DNA of 64,000 bases from an uncultured Ectothiorhodospiraceae bacterium (GCA_947259415.1 CAMYMI010000005.1:62001-126000), one strand, 5' to 3'. Shown: positions 45,414 through 53,984, counted from the stretch's first letter. Notes: generated from the sequence alone by a model not told the origin. A program made the numbers and translations.

Positions 45414-46886
45414 CTAGTGCACGATCTTGATGTGTTGTCCCGGCCGGGGCTCGGCGTCTGGATAATGACCGTTCAGCAGTCGCAGCTGTTCTTCCGGGTA
45501 GTTCGCGATCGGTGATGAGTCAGCCAGGTCACGGTAGCGTGTACCTGTCGAGGCGCGGATGATATGAATTTTTTCCTCGCTTGCCAGTCTTTTTTCATCT
45601 TCTGCGAGTGCGTGGAAGCTGTGCGCCGTTGCCATTATTTCCCCGTCATAGCCATAGGGGGAGTTTTTGTCCTTTGCCGCCCCTGCAAAGATGTAGGCCT
45701 TCTGGCCCCGGTAAAGTACCACGTAGCGCACCGGCCTTGTGCCGTAGGGCGTCTTGTTGCTGGCGACCGCTGTATAACCGGTTAGACCCTGACTTTTGAA
45801 GGACTCGCCCCGTTTCAGGTTGTCAAGTTTGAGTCGCTTGATCATGAACTCCCGCGGTGAAATGCGCTTGTTCCTGTCGGTGACGCTAAGCTGCACCAGA
45901 CCATCATTGGTCCTTGGCATGGCAATGATCTTGTCGGGCCGGTTTTCAATGCGCCAGCCTTGCGGGAAGGTCACGGCGAAATCCAGCTCCTTGTGGTAGA
46001 AGCGGTTGTCACGGATGATGCCCTCCCGTTCGCTGTCACCGAAGGTCAGGCCATCGAGGGCCTGTATGAACCCAGCGCGGTTGACCCGGGTCGTCGAGCT
46101 GCTCTTGTGGGCGCTGGCCGCCTTGACGACCTCCTGGAGCCGTTCGTCATTTTCGGGGTGAGTTGAAAACAACCCGTGATAGGTCACGGGTTCGCGGTCT
46201 TCCTTCTCGGCGCGTGACGTTTCAAATTCTTCCTGGTGCTTCAGGATGCCGACGATCTCCAGCATGGCGTCGGGGTCATAGCCCGTTTTGGCCAGGTATT
46301 CCGCTCCCAGGCGATCGGCCTCCAGTTCATGATCGCGGCCATAGCCGCGCACGATGGCCGTGCCAACCATGTTGGCCAGGGAATCGGCACCTTGTATACC
46401 ACTGGCCGCGCCCAGCACCGCGGCAACCAGTCCCGCGGCAGTCGCGGTACTGTGCTGACGTACGCTGTGACGTGCCGTGACATGACCGATTTCGTGACCC
46501 AGGACCGCCGCCAACTCCGCCTCGGTGTTGAGATAGGCAAGCAGCCCCCGGGTGATGTAGATATAGCCACCGGGGAGGGCAAAGGCGTTAACATCGGTGC
46601 TGTCTAGCACCGCGAAGCGATAGATCAGTTCCGGGCGGTGGCTGTTGGTGGCTACCTGCTCACCGATGTCCTGTACCAGTGTGGCCAGTTCAGCGTTTTC
46701 ATACAGCGGCATTTCCTTGGTGATTTCCGCGCTGTATTTGCGCCCCAGGGCGATTTCCTGCTCCTCGCTCATGAGTACGAAATCGCTGCCGCCGCTGACC
46801 GGATTGGTCGCGCAGCCGCCGAGGCCGAACAAGAAGGGAACAAGAAACAGTGTGCCTAACAGGGACAGGTAGCGCATGGTGAGCAT
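45414..46886 (-). CDS. M48-family metalloprotease, BepA-like lipoprotein
   Basis: The 490-residue protein is an exported zinc peptidase of the M48 family similar to BepA, which clears or matures outer-membrane proteins. The signal has a lipobox ending LGGC with Cys25, so it is probably lipidated. The zinc motif is HEIGH at 131-135, with the third ligand in the HELEADRLGAEYL block near residue 188. A C-terminal domain of unknown type (MIKRLKLDNLKRGESF, then a last segment RLLNGHYPDAEPRPGQHIK that recalls the end of other long M48 lipoproteins) extends beyond BepA's TPR region. The start may be the ATG at 46886 or at 46877. Confidence 0.88.
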   Translation of the reverse strand: MLTMRYLSLLGTLFLVPFLFGLGGCATNPVSGGSDFVLMSEEQEIALGRKYSAEITKEMPLYENAELATLVQDIGEQVATNSHRPELIYRFAVLDSTDVNAFALPGGYIYITRGLLAYLNTEAELAAVLGHEIGHVTARHSVRQHSTATAAGLVAAVLGAASGIQGADSLANMVGTAIVRGYGRDHELEADRLGAEYLAKTGYDPDAMLEIVGILKHQEEFETSRAEKEDREPVTYHGLFSTHPENDERLQEVVKAASAHKSSSTTRVNRAGFIQALDGLTFGDSEREGIIRDNRFYHKELDFAVTFPQGWRIENRPDKIIAMPRTNDGLVQLSVTDRNKRISPREFMIKRLKLDNLKRGESFKSQGLTGYTAVASNKTPYGTRPVRYVVLYRGQKAYIFAGAAKDKNSPYGYDGEIMATAHSFHALAEDEKRLASEEKIHIIRASTGTRYRDLADSSPIANYPEEQLRLLNGHYPDAEPRPGQHIKIVH

Positions 46887-46942
46887 GGGCTTAATATCGG
46901 CTCTCTTTACGAATAGACCGTATTACAGCTGTTGTGTTCCGC

Positions 46943-47773
46943 TCAGTGTCGTCCACGGTCGAGTACGGCGATCGCTGCCGGATGTCGCAGATTCAGCCGC
47001 AGGCCGCGGTCATCCTTCCTGATCCAGCCACGGGTCTCGATGCGCCGGCCCGCGAGGTTTTCCGGGAAACCGGCTTCGAAATTGACCAGGTCGCTGCGCG
47101 GAACCTTTATTACCAGCGGGCCCTCCAGGTCCAGCCACACATTATGCTGCGACTGACGAATTTCTGTTACCTGTCCGCGCACCAGGCGGAAGCCGCGTGT
47201 CGAAAGCGGCAGGGCGCGGCTTTCCAGTGGCTGGTAATCCTCTAGCGACCACAGGCCGACCCGCGCGGCGCGTGCGCTGTCCTCGCGGGCTTGGTAGCAG
47301 TCCCGCGCCCAGGTGTTGGGCGGTACCACCAGGGTGGTGGCAAGCCCCCTTTCCAGCAGGTGCACGGCTACATTGCTGCCGTCATCGAGAAAGGCATGGG
47401 CCAGCAGGCGCCCATAATGGTCGTGCTGTTCCTTTCCATGGCGCAATAGTAGGCTCCCGTTGTGCTTGTCCAGGAGTGCTTTCAGCGCGGCCTTTGCCGG
47501 TTCGGCCAGCGCCTGTGGTGTCTCGCCATTGCGTCTCACTTCCGGGGTGTTGATACCGATTAGGCGCAGTCGACGTCCGTCGCGCAGTTTCACCGTGTCA
47601 CCATCATAGACATGAATGGCCTTGACCCGTTCGCTGGTCCGGTCCGTCGGACAGTCAGCTGCCCAGGCGCTGTCAGCAAGAAGGGGAACCAGGCCCCCTG
47701 CGCATAGCAACAGTCCCGAAACGAAAAAGGCGCCCTGGTCAGGCGCCTTTTTGCAACGGTATTTGAACGGCAT
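46943..47773 (-). CDS. secreted thermonuclease-family (SNase-like) nuclease
   Basis: The 276-residue protein has a signal peptide ending near SAWAADC and a staphylococcal-nuclease-like OB fold. Catalytic-site features are VYDGDTVKLRDG, RLRLIGINTPEVR and GRLLAHAFLDDGSNV, which hold the calcium ligands and arginines. About 100 further residues of unknown type follow. The first 20 codons overlap a perfect hairpin that should terminate rpmE, 8 bases upstream, so expression may depend on read-through. The function is inferred: degradation of extracellular or periplasmic nucleic acid. Confidence 0.85.
   Translation of the reverse strand: MPFKYRCKKAPDQGAFFVSGLLLCAGGLVPLLADSAWAADCPTDRTSERVKAIHVYDGDTVKLRDGRRLRLIGINTPEVRRNGETPQALAEPAKAALKALLDKHNGSLLLRHGKEQHDHYGRLLAHAFLDDGSNVAVHLLERGLATTLVVPPNTWARDCYQAREDSARAARVGLWSLEDYQPLESRALPLSTRGFRLVRGQVTEIRQSQHNVWLDLEGPLVIKVPRSDLVNFEAGFPENLAGRRIETRGWIRKDDRGLRLNLRHPAAIAVLDRGRH
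47724..47752 (-). terminator. intrinsic terminator of rpmE inside the nuclease coding start
   Basis: AAAAAGGCGCC and GGCGCCTTTTT form perfect 11-bp arms around a 7-base loop, with a U tract in minus-strand RNA. It lies 30 bases beyond the rpmE stop and within codons 7-17 of the nuclease. Confidence 0.8.
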
Positions 47774-47781
47774 GTCCCGCG

Positions 47782-47988
47782 TTACTGGCTCTTTCCGTAA
47801 CGACGACGGAACTTGTCGACGCGTCCGCCGGCATCAACGATTTTCTGCTTGCCGGTATAAAACGGATGGCATTGCGAGCACACCTCGATAGAGAGGTCAT
47901 TACCTACGGTCGAGCGTGTCGTGAAGCTCGCGCCGCAACTGCAGGTGACCTTGATAGCGTCGTATGTCGGGTGTATGTCCGGTTTCAT
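47782..47988 (-). CDS. rpmE: 50S ribosomal protein L31 (zinc-binding type)
   Basis: L31 bridges the ribosomal subunits. The 68-residue protein is the zinc-containing form, with CSC at residues 16-18 and CSQC at 37-40. [20 protein letters not shown] is the canonical start, and [20 protein letters not shown] is the standard second half. GAGG stands 5 bases before the ATG. A terminator follows. The zinc-free paralogue that replaces it under zinc starvation is not in this window. Confidence 0.97.
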   Translation of the reverse strand: MKPDIHPTYDAIKVTCSCGASFTTRSTVGNDLSIEVCSQCHPFYTGKQKIVDAGGRVDKFRRRYGKSQ

Positions 47989-48102
47989 AACTGCCTCGAA
48001 AAAACTGTGTCCTGACTATTGGCCGATAACCCCGTAGCGGCAGCTATCGTGAAAAGGCCGGCGATAATACGTTATCCGCCTGCATGCAGCAAGTGGCGCG
48101 GC

Positions 48103-48453
48103 TCAGCGCCGTCTAGCAAGGGGGATGATCCGGGCACTTGCTGTTGTCGCGGGGCGCTGCCTGATCGCGGCGGGTTGTTGCAGGCAGGTGAGCAGGCCGT
48201 TTTCACCGGTAACCGATTCCCACAGCAGGCGATTCATGCGCAGGCAGGCCACCATCGGGGTACGCGAAACGCTGCGGATCTGGTCCAGCTTCCACTGGAT
48301 CCGGCGCAGTTGTTGCTGACGGGCCGCAGGTGCGGCGTGTATCGCCCGGTCGATTACCTGCCGGCGCTGTGTTTCGAAGGCCTGCGGGTCTGATTTTGCC
48401 AGGGCCGCCCACTCATCGAAGCCGTCCGGCATCATAGGGTTCCGGTCAGGCAT
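48103..48453 (-). CDS. DUF3135 family protein
   Basis: The 116-residue protein fits the small gammaproteobacterial DUF3135 family: FDEWAALAKSDPQAFETQRRQVID at the start and RRIQWKLDQIRSVSRTPMVACLRMNRLLWES in the middle. It is helical and probably cytosolic. The arginine-rich tail is variable. GGAGG stands 4 bases before the ATG. The function is unknown. It lies upstream of rpmE on the same strand with 114 bases between. Confidence 0.8.
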   Translation of the reverse strand: MPDRNPMMPDGFDEWAALAKSDPQAFETQRRQVIDRAIHAAPAARQQQLRRIQWKLDQIRSVSRTPMVACLRMNRLLWESVTGENGLLTCLQQPAAIRQRPATTASARIIPLARRR

Positions 48454-48830
48454 GGATCCTCCGGATGTGGTCGCCAGTTTGCGACCTGCTTGTTATTTTT
48501 CCTGTCTGTTCAAGAATAACACACCGTCAGCCGGCCTTGCGCAGGGTCTGGGCTAAAACCCCCTGATTTAAATGGGCTTGTTTGCCTGGCTTGTGGATAA
48601 CCTTGTGGACAGGGCGGGGGCGTGAACCCGTTCTACCGGCTGTCGGAGTTTCAGGCGGGGTGCGGGTATCAGGTATGTTAATAATTTGTATTTAAAGAAA
48701 ACAATAAGTTAACTAATGCAAAGGGGGTTGGTCCATAATGCCACCTGTCAGGAGGGTTGACGCGCTGCCCGCTTGTGTATAAGTGCAGTGTCTTCTGAAC
48801 AACGATTCTCTGATTTATAGGGATATTTTA
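48454..48830. other. intergenic region with DnaA-box pair and AT-rich tract
   Basis: In 377 bases without a gene, a perfect DnaA box TGTGGATAA (48592-48600) is followed by a near box TGTGGACAG (48605-48613), spaced like those before priA. An AT-rich tract follows at about 48675-48720 (GTTAATAATTTGTATTTAAA). The flanking genes are read in the same direction, so a promoter for the DUF3135 gene may also be here. Nothing else was recognised. Confidence 0.5.
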
Positions 48831-50306
48831 TCAATTGGCCGAGACAGTCCGGTCCCGGGCCCAGGCGCGCAGCTCTGCCACCTTCTCGGCCATTACCCGG
48901 GAAAGGGGGCGCGTCTGCCCGATTTCGCTGCGGATATGGCCGGTTTCGACCGGGAGCCGGTGTTCCCGGGCCAAGTAGGTGGCTGCCACGATGACCTGCT
49001 CGATCTCGGCACCGGAAAAGCCTTCGGAAAGCTCTGCCAGGCTGCCGATATCGAAATCCCCCGGATTGAGGTCGCGCCTGCTCAGATGGATGGTAAAGAT
49101 TTCGGCGCGCGTGGTGGCATCGGGCAGGTCGACAAAGAAGATCTCGTCCAGCCGACCCTTGCGGATCAATTCCGGTGGCAATTGTTCGATGACATTGGCG
49201 GTGGCGACGATGAATACTGCAGCCTTGCGTTCGGCCATCCAGGTTAGCAGGCTGCCCAGGATACGTCGCGAGGTACCGCTGTCGTAATCTCCTCCGGCGA
49301 TGGCCTTTTCGATTTCATCGATCCACAGTACGCAGGGCGCCATTGCCTCAGCCGACTTCAATGCCTCGCGCAGGTTGCGTTCGGTTTCACCGAAGAACTT
49401 GTTGTACAGGGTCCCGAAGTCGAGACGCAGCAGCGGCAGACGCCACGTGCCGGCAACGGCCTTGGCGGCAAGACTTTTACCACCGCCCTGAACGCCGACC
49501 AGCAGGATCCCCTTCGGCGCGTCGAGCCCGCCATCGGACTCCAGGAAGGCGCTGCGGCGAAGCCTGATCCAGCGTTTCAGGCCCTGTAGGCCGCCTACAT
49601 CAGCGAAGTCAGCGGTCTCGAATTCGATCGACAGGGCACCGTTGGATTCCAGCAGCCGATAGCGCGCCCGGGTGACCCGATCGAGATCGGCGTCACTGAT
49701 GGCACCGTCATCATAAATAACACTGCGCACAATGCGCTGTGCATCGGTTGCCGTCAGACCAAGGAGCTGGTGTGTCATCAGTTCCAGTGTCTTGCGGTCC
49801 GTTTTCACCTTGCGACCCTTGTGTGCCTGTGACCACTGCTCGGCCTCTTCATGGATGATTCTGTCGATATGCGTGGCATCCGGCAGGGACAGGGTAAAGT
49901 GCGCGCTGAAGGCCTGTAGTTCCTGTGGTATGTCCAGTTCATGGCTGATCAGCACCAGCGTGTGTCCCAGGCTGTGGTGTTCAAGCGCGATCTCCTTCAG
50001 CAAGCGCACGTTGAAGGGGTCATCGAGGTAGGGATGGAAATCCAGTAGCAGGTAAATACTCGCGGTATTCGTGGCCCTGATCTGGCCGAGTGCCTGGCGT
50101 GGCTCGATGGTATGGCGCTGGGGCGCCGCTTCGAAATCGATGCGGCGCATGCCGGTGGTCGCGGACCAGGCCATCACCGGCAGGGAAAGCCTCAAGGCCA
50201 GCCTGGCGAACAGGCGGGTGACCCGCTTCTCATCCCGGGTCTGGATGACGATCAGGGGTATGCGGGAGCGCAGCAGCAGTTCCAGGTCGTGCTGGTCGTT
50301 GGTCAA
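48831..50306 (-). CDS. AAA ATPase with degenerate N-terminal AAA domain (Ycf46-like)
   Basis: The 491-residue protein has one active classical AAA module: Walker A GVQGGGKS at 271-278, Walker B VLWIDEIE at 326-333, and second-region residues Asn371, Arg383 and Arg385 in NVIEQLPPELIRKGRLDEIF. Residues 10-150 look like a second AAA fold without Walker motifs (IPLIVIQTRDEKRVTRLF and IYLLLDFHPYLDD). This layout matches the Ycf46 group of cyanobacteria, plastids and proteobacteria, whose function is not settled. The start is a TTG, since no ATG or GTG is available in frame upstream. It lies downstream of a Rof-like gene and a CPXCG gene on the same strand. Confidence 0.88.
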   Translation of the reverse strand: MTNDQHDLELLLRSRIPLIVIQTRDEKRVTRLFARLALRLSLPVMAWSATTGMRRIDFEAAPQRHTIEPRQALGQIRATNTASIYLLLDFHPYLDDPFNVRLLKEIALEHHSLGHTLVLISHELDIPQELQAFSAHFTLSLPDATHIDRIIHEEAEQWSQAHKGRKVKTDRKTLELMTHQLLGLTATDAQRIVRSVIYDDGAISDADLDRVTRARYRLLESNGALSIEFETADFADVGGLQGLKRWIRLRRSAFLESDGGLDAPKGILLVGVQGGGKSLAAKAVAGTWRLPLLRLDFGTLYNKFFGETERNLREALKSAEAMAPCVLWIDEIEKAIAGGDYDSGTSRRILGSLLTWMAERKAAVFIVATANVIEQLPPELIRKGRLDEIFFVDLPDATTRAEIFTIHLSRRDLNPGDFDIGSLAELSEGFSGAEIEQVIVAATYLAREHRLPVETGHIRSEIGQTRPLSRVMAEKVAELRAWARDRTVSAN

Positions 50307-50386
50307 GGCGGTTACCGATGTTGGGCTTGCGTCACTGGGAGGGTTATCGTCCGGGGGCGGTGATCTGTGAATGGCCGCCGGCCCGG

Positions 50387-50623
50387 TCAGGCCGGCTTGC
50401 TGTGAAGTATGCGGTCCAGCCTGATTTCCTGTTGCCCGCCGTCCTGGCCGGTGACGACCAGGAATTCCTCGCCCTTGCGGGTGCGCAGGTCATTCGGAAT
50501 AAATACCTCGATATGCACGTTCTCCTTGCTGTCGCGCCAGCTGAGCCGGAGTCTGCTGCGGTGCAGGATGGCCACTTCATATTCACTGTAGAGGCCGCAG
50601 TCGATTGGTTTGTAGTCAGTCAT
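50387..50623 (-). CDS. rof: Rof-like Rho-binding antiterminator
   Basis: The 78-residue protein resembles Rof (YaeO), which binds the hexameric Rho factor and inhibits Rho-dependent termination. The family pattern is visible: TDYKPIDCGLYSEYEVAILH at the start, the strand LRLSWRD, and LRTRKGEEFLVV then EIRLDRI at the end. It is an Sm-like beta barrel in Escherichia coli. The ATG at 50623 overlaps the upstream CPXCG gene by eight bases; two start codons just before it are alternatives. The sequence is divergent from the enterobacterial protein, so Rho binding is an inference. Confidence 0.75.
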   Translation of the reverse strand: MTDYKPIDCGLYSEYEVAILHRSRLRLSWRDSKENVHIEVFIPNDLRTRKGEEFLVVTGQDGGQQEIRLDRILHSKPA

Positions 50624-50804
50624 CATCACGTCGTGTTGTCAGTGAGCCCAGTTCCTGATTAAGGCCGATTTCAATATGAATTTCAATGGGGCGGCAGCAT
50701 ACCGGGCAATCCTCGATGTAGTCCTGGTTGCCACCGGAGCAGTCCACCATGGTTTCAAACTGTTCCCCGCAATAGGGACAGTCAAGGCTTGCCGGTTCGA
50801 GCAT
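50616..50804 (-). CDS. CPXCG motif-containing cysteine-rich protein
   Basis: The 62-residue protein has two cysteine pairs, CPYCGE near residue 9 and CPVCCRP near 32, separated by VDCSGGNQDYIED, the pattern of the small CPXCG zinc-ribbon family. The C-terminal IEIHIEIG strand is also typical. The function is unknown. Its start lies 23 bases inside the end of hemW, and its stop overlaps the Rof-like gene, so the three are translationally coupled. Confidence 0.85.
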   Translation of the reverse strand: MLEPASLDCPYCGEQFETMVDCSGGNQDYIEDCPVCCRPIEIHIEIGLNQELGSLTTRRDDD

Positions 50805-51972
50805 GTGCCTGTGTATCGGTCAGCCAGTATTGCAGCACCTCGTTGAGATAGCGCTGACCCCTTGCTGTCGTCCCGATGTTGCCATTGTTGTTTTGAAGCA
50901 GGCCCTGCTCTAGTGCGGCGTTAACCGGTTTGGCAGTTGCCGAAAACGGCAGGCCGGTGGCCGCGCAGAATTCCTCGACGCTGAAGCCATGGTCGAGCCG
51001 CAAGGCATTCAGGGCAAATTCCAGCGTAACATCGTTTGCGTCCAGACGGTTTTCGCTTGCGATGCGGCACCTGTCGGCAGCCTGTTCCAGGTAGGCCCGC
51101 GGGTGCCGGGTCTTGGTGATGCGTGTCACGCTCTGCTGGCCGGCATCGGTGATCTTGGCATGGGCACCGGCACCGATACCGAGGTAATCGCCGAATCGCC
51201 AGTAGTTCAGGTTGTGGCGGCAAAGGTTCTGGCCCCTGCTGTAGGCGGAAACCTCGTAGCGGGTGTAGCCACCTGCCGCCAGTGTACGGCGACCCTGCTC
51301 ATGCATGTTCCACGAAAGTTCATCCGATGGGCGTTCGGGAGGGTGCCGGTGAAACCAGGTGTTCGGTTCGATGGTGAGTTCGTACCAGGAGATATGTGCG
51401 GGCCTCAGATCGAGTGCTGTGTGCAGGTCCTCGAGGGCCTGGTCGAGGGTCTGGCCCGGCAGACTGAACATCAGGTCCAGATTGATGTTGTCGAAGCCGG
51501 CCTGCTGTGCTGCACGTACGGCGCCCAGCGCCTCACGGTCATCGTGGATGCGCCCGATCCGCTGGAGTAATGACCGCTCAAAGCTCTGGATGCCGATCGA
51601 CAGGCGGTTGATGCCTGCCTCGCGAAAGCCCCGGAAGCGTTCCTGGTCCACGGTGCCGGGGTTGGCCTCCAGGGTGATCTCGGCCGCGGGTTTCAGGGGC
51701 AGGCGTGCACGCAGTTCACTGAGCAGACGGCTGATGGCCGCGGGAGAAAACAGGCTGGGGGTCCCGCCGCCGATGAATACCGTTTCCACCGTGCGTCCCC
51801 AGACCCGCGGGAGATCCTGCTCCAGGTCGGCAATCAGGGCGTCCACATAGGCCTGTTCCGGGATCGCACCGCACAGCTCGTGGGAGTTGAAGTCGCAGTA
51901 GGGGCACTTGCGTACGCACCACGGGATATGGACGTAGAGGGAGAGGGGGGGCGGGGCGGTGAAGTGGAACAT
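50782..51972 (-). CDS. hemW: radical SAM haem chaperone HemW
   Basis: HemW is a radical SAM protein related to coproporphyrinogen dehydrogenase that binds haem and delivers it to respiratory enzymes. From the ATG at 51972 it is 396 residues. The cluster motif CVRKCPYCDF has Cys19, Cys23 and Cys26; coproporphyrinogen dehydrogenase HemN has an extra cysteine that is missing here. GGGTPSLFSP follows. The frame runs open to 52197, but that extension lies in a dispersed repeat and is not protein-like. The C-terminal HemN-type domain includes ENRLDANDVTLEFALNALRL. Confidence 0.94.
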   Translation of the reverse strand: MFHFTAPPPLSLYVHIPWCVRKCPYCDFNSHELCGAIPEQAYVDALIADLEQDLPRVWGRTVETVFIGGGTPSLFSPAAISRLLSELRARLPLKPAAEITLEANPGTVDQERFRGFREAGINRLSIGIQSFERSLLQRIGRIHDDREALGAVRAAQQAGFDNINLDLMFSLPGQTLDQALEDLHTALDLRPAHISWYELTIEPNTWFHRHPPERPSDELSWNMHEQGRRTLAAGGYTRYEVSAYSRGQNLCRHNLNYWRFGDYLGIGAGAHAKITDAGQQSVTRITKTRHPRAYLEQAADRCRIASENRLDANDVTLEFALNALRLDHGFSVEEFCAATGLPFSATAKPVNAALEQGLLQNNNGNIGTTARGQRYLNEVLQYWLTDTQAHARTGKP

Positions 51973-52018
51973 GGTTTGGATACTAATACTCCGGCCAGTT
52001 CTGTGGAAGCGGTCTTCC

Positions 52019-52250
52019 GGGCCCGCACGCCGGGACCCTTTTCTTTGCTTGTCCAAAGAAAAGGGTCGAAAAGAAAGGACACCCGAAGGCTTGCCAAAAA
52101 ACCTGATATACAAGGCCGCTGCGCAGCCTTGCCCTGTGCTTCTCGTGAAAATCAGCGCTCGCCGAACTCGCGATCGTGCGGGGCACGATACGCTCAAACA
52201 TGCGGCTTGCTTTATCTGATTTTCACTGCGATGCTCGGCTGCGCCTACGG
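52019..52250. repeat. structured dispersed repeat, short copy (copy B)
   Basis: This copy is homologous to the first half of 26457-26950. A hairpin with 14-bp arms at 52034-52047 and 52054-52067 surrounds a 6-base loop. The block CCGAAGGCTTGCC follows, then a 40-base insertion containing AAGGCCGCTGCGCAGCC. Next comes an 11-bp inverted repeat at 52145-52155 and 52216-52226 enclosing a smaller stem, and finally TGCGATGCTCGGCTGCGCC. The stems pair perfectly although their sequences differ from copy A. A further 178 bases to rdgB hold nothing recognised. Confidence 0.8.
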
Positions 52251-52428
52251 AAAGATAATTGATCTGATCGTTATACGAACCTGCTCTTGTGTCTCGACCA
52301 GATAGGGCGGCGCGCCGCGATCCCTAAGATTGTTACGGAATCAACGGGAAGAAATATTTACACAACTGTGGAGCGCTTCGCAGGCGCAATATGCCGGCTG
52401 GACGTGCCATGCGGGCGCGGAAACCGGC

Positions 52429-53034
52429 CTAACTATTCGATGCGGTATGCCCCAGTGCCGCGATCAGCTGCCGCAGGGCTTGGCCGCGATGGCTCAGGGT
52501 GTTTTTAACCTCGGGCGCGAGTTCTGCCGAGGAACAGTCGTGGGTAGGCACGTAGAACACCGGGTCATAACCGAAGCCGTTGTCGCCGCGCGGCTCGAAC
52601 AGGATGCGGCCTTCCCAGGTGCCCTGACAGATCAGCGGTGTGGGATCGTCCGCATGGCGCAGATAGACCATCAGACACTGGAAGCGGGCCGTGCGCGCAC
52701 CCTCAGGCACTTCGCGCAGGTCGTCGAGGAGTTTTTCGAGATTGGCCTGGTCGCTGGCACCGGCACCGGCATAGCGTGCCGAGTAGATGCCCGGTGCAGC
52801 ATTCAGGGCATCGACTTCAAGACCTGAATCATCGGCAATAGCGGGCAGGCCGGTGTGGCGGGCAGCATTGCGTGCCTTCAGCAGGGCGTTCTCGACAAAT
52901 GTCAGACCGGTCTCCTCTATATCCTTCACGCCGAATTCATTTTGTGGCCTGACCCGCAGGTCGAGATCCGCCAGCAGCTGGTTGATCTCACGCACCTTGC
53001 CCGGGTTACCGCTGGCCAGGATGATCTCTTGCAA
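52429..53034 (-). CDS. rdgB: XTP/dITP diphosphatase
   Basis: RdgB hydrolyses non-canonical purine triphosphates such as dITP and XTP so they are not built into DNA. The 201-residue protein starts at a TTG with the signature [42 protein letters not shown] and [20 protein letters not shown] follow, and [11 protein letters not shown] closes it, all standard. GAGG stands 9 bases before the TTG. It follows rph with three bases between. Confidence 0.96.
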   Translation of the reverse strand: MQEIILASGNPGKVREINQLLADLDLRVRPQNEFGVKDIEETGLTFVENALLKARNAARHTGLPAIADDSGLEVDALNAAPGIYSARYAGAGASDQANLEKLLDDLREVPEGARTARFQCLMVYLRHADDPTPLICQGTWEGRILFEPRGDNGFGYDPVFYVPTHDCSSAELAPEVKNTLSHRGQALRQLIAALGHTASNS

Positions 53035-53037
53035 CGG

Positions 53038-53757
53038 TCAGCCCTCGTCCAGAGCCGTCTGCTGGCTGGCAAGCAGATCGCCAATGCCATGCTTCGCTAG
53101 TGCCAGCATGCGGTTCAGTTCATCCTGGCTGAAGGGATGACCCTCGGCCGTGCCCTGGACCTCGATGAAATCACCGGCGTCGTTCATGACCACGTTCATG
53201 TCGGTTTCCGCATCGCAGTCTTCCGCGTAGTCGAGATCAAGCACCGGGGTGGTTTGGTAGATACCGACAGAGACCGAGGCGACCCGCCCGATGAGCGGAC
53301 TCTCTTGCAGGGCCCCGGAATCCAGCAGTGACTGCACGGCATCGGCGAGCGCGACATATCCGCCGGTGATGCTGGCAGTCCGGGTGCCGCCGTCGGCCTG
53401 GATGACGTCGCAGTCGATGGTGATGGTGCGCTCACCCAGCCGCTGCATATCCATTACCGCACGCAGCGAGCGCCCGATCAGGCGCTGGATCTCCAGTGTA
53501 CGCCCCCCCTGCTTGCCGCGTGCCGCCTCGCGTCCCATGCGGCTGGTGGTCGAGCGTGGCAGCATGCCGTATTCGGCCGTTACCCAGCCCTCTCCCTTGC
53601 CCCGGAGAAATCCCGGAATACGGTCCTCAACACTGGCATTACACAGGACCCGGGTATCGCCGAACTCCACCAGTACCGAACCCTCGGCATGCTTGGTGTA
53701 GTTACGGGTGATGCGTACATGGCGCATTTCATCGGGGGTACGGTTGCTGGGGCGCAT
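53038..53757 (-). CDS. rph: ribonuclease PH
   Basis: RNase PH trims the 3' ends of tRNA precursors with phosphate. The 239-residue protein begins [16 protein letters not shown], the usual start. [51 protein letters not shown] and [20 protein letters not shown] follow, containing the phosphate-binding arginines and catalytic acids. The C-terminus [18 protein letters not shown] is typical and intact. It is upstream of rdgB. Confidence 0.97.
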   Translation of the reverse strand: MRPSNRTPDEMRHVRITRNYTKHAEGSVLVEFGDTRVLCNASVEDRIPGFLRGKGEGWVTAEYGMLPRSTTSRMGREAARGKQGGRTLEIQRLIGRSLRAVMDMQRLGERTITIDCDVIQADGGTRTASITGGYVALADAVQSLLDSGALQESPLIGRVASVSVGIYQTTPVLDLDYAEDCDAETDMNVVMNDAGDFIEVQGTAEGHPFSQDELNRMLALAKHGIGDLLASQQTALDEG

Positions 53758-53939
53758 ATGGGATTCCTTGTCCTGGTTTGCGAGCGCGGATTATAGCGTG
53801 ATAACCACAGCGTGAACGACGGTGGCCATGGTTTGTTTTATTAATGAGTTCTTTTAGTAAGCCGACATTCAGGTATCCGTCCCCGCACCCATTGAAGAGG
53901 GCGGGACAGGGTGGGGGTAGTGTAATGAAATTTTTTAAC

Positions 53940-53984
53940 AAGGCGAAATAAAGCAAGTGATATCCGCCTGCTTTGTTTCGCCTT
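53940..53984. terminator. 16-bp imperfect inverted repeat upstream of the permease
   Basis: Arms AAGGCGAAATAAAGCA (53940-53955) and TGCTTTGTTTCGCCTT (53969-53984) pair at 15 of 16 positions around a 13-base loop. It lies in the 323-base divergent gap between rph and the AI-2E-type permease. The role is unclear: no T run follows directly, and the stem is AT-rich. Confidence 0.4.

Noticed and set aside
51973-52197. An N-terminal extension of HemW by 75 residues
   Set aside because: The extension lies in the dispersed repeat; the conserved start MFHFTAPPPLSLYVHIPWC at 51972 matches the family.
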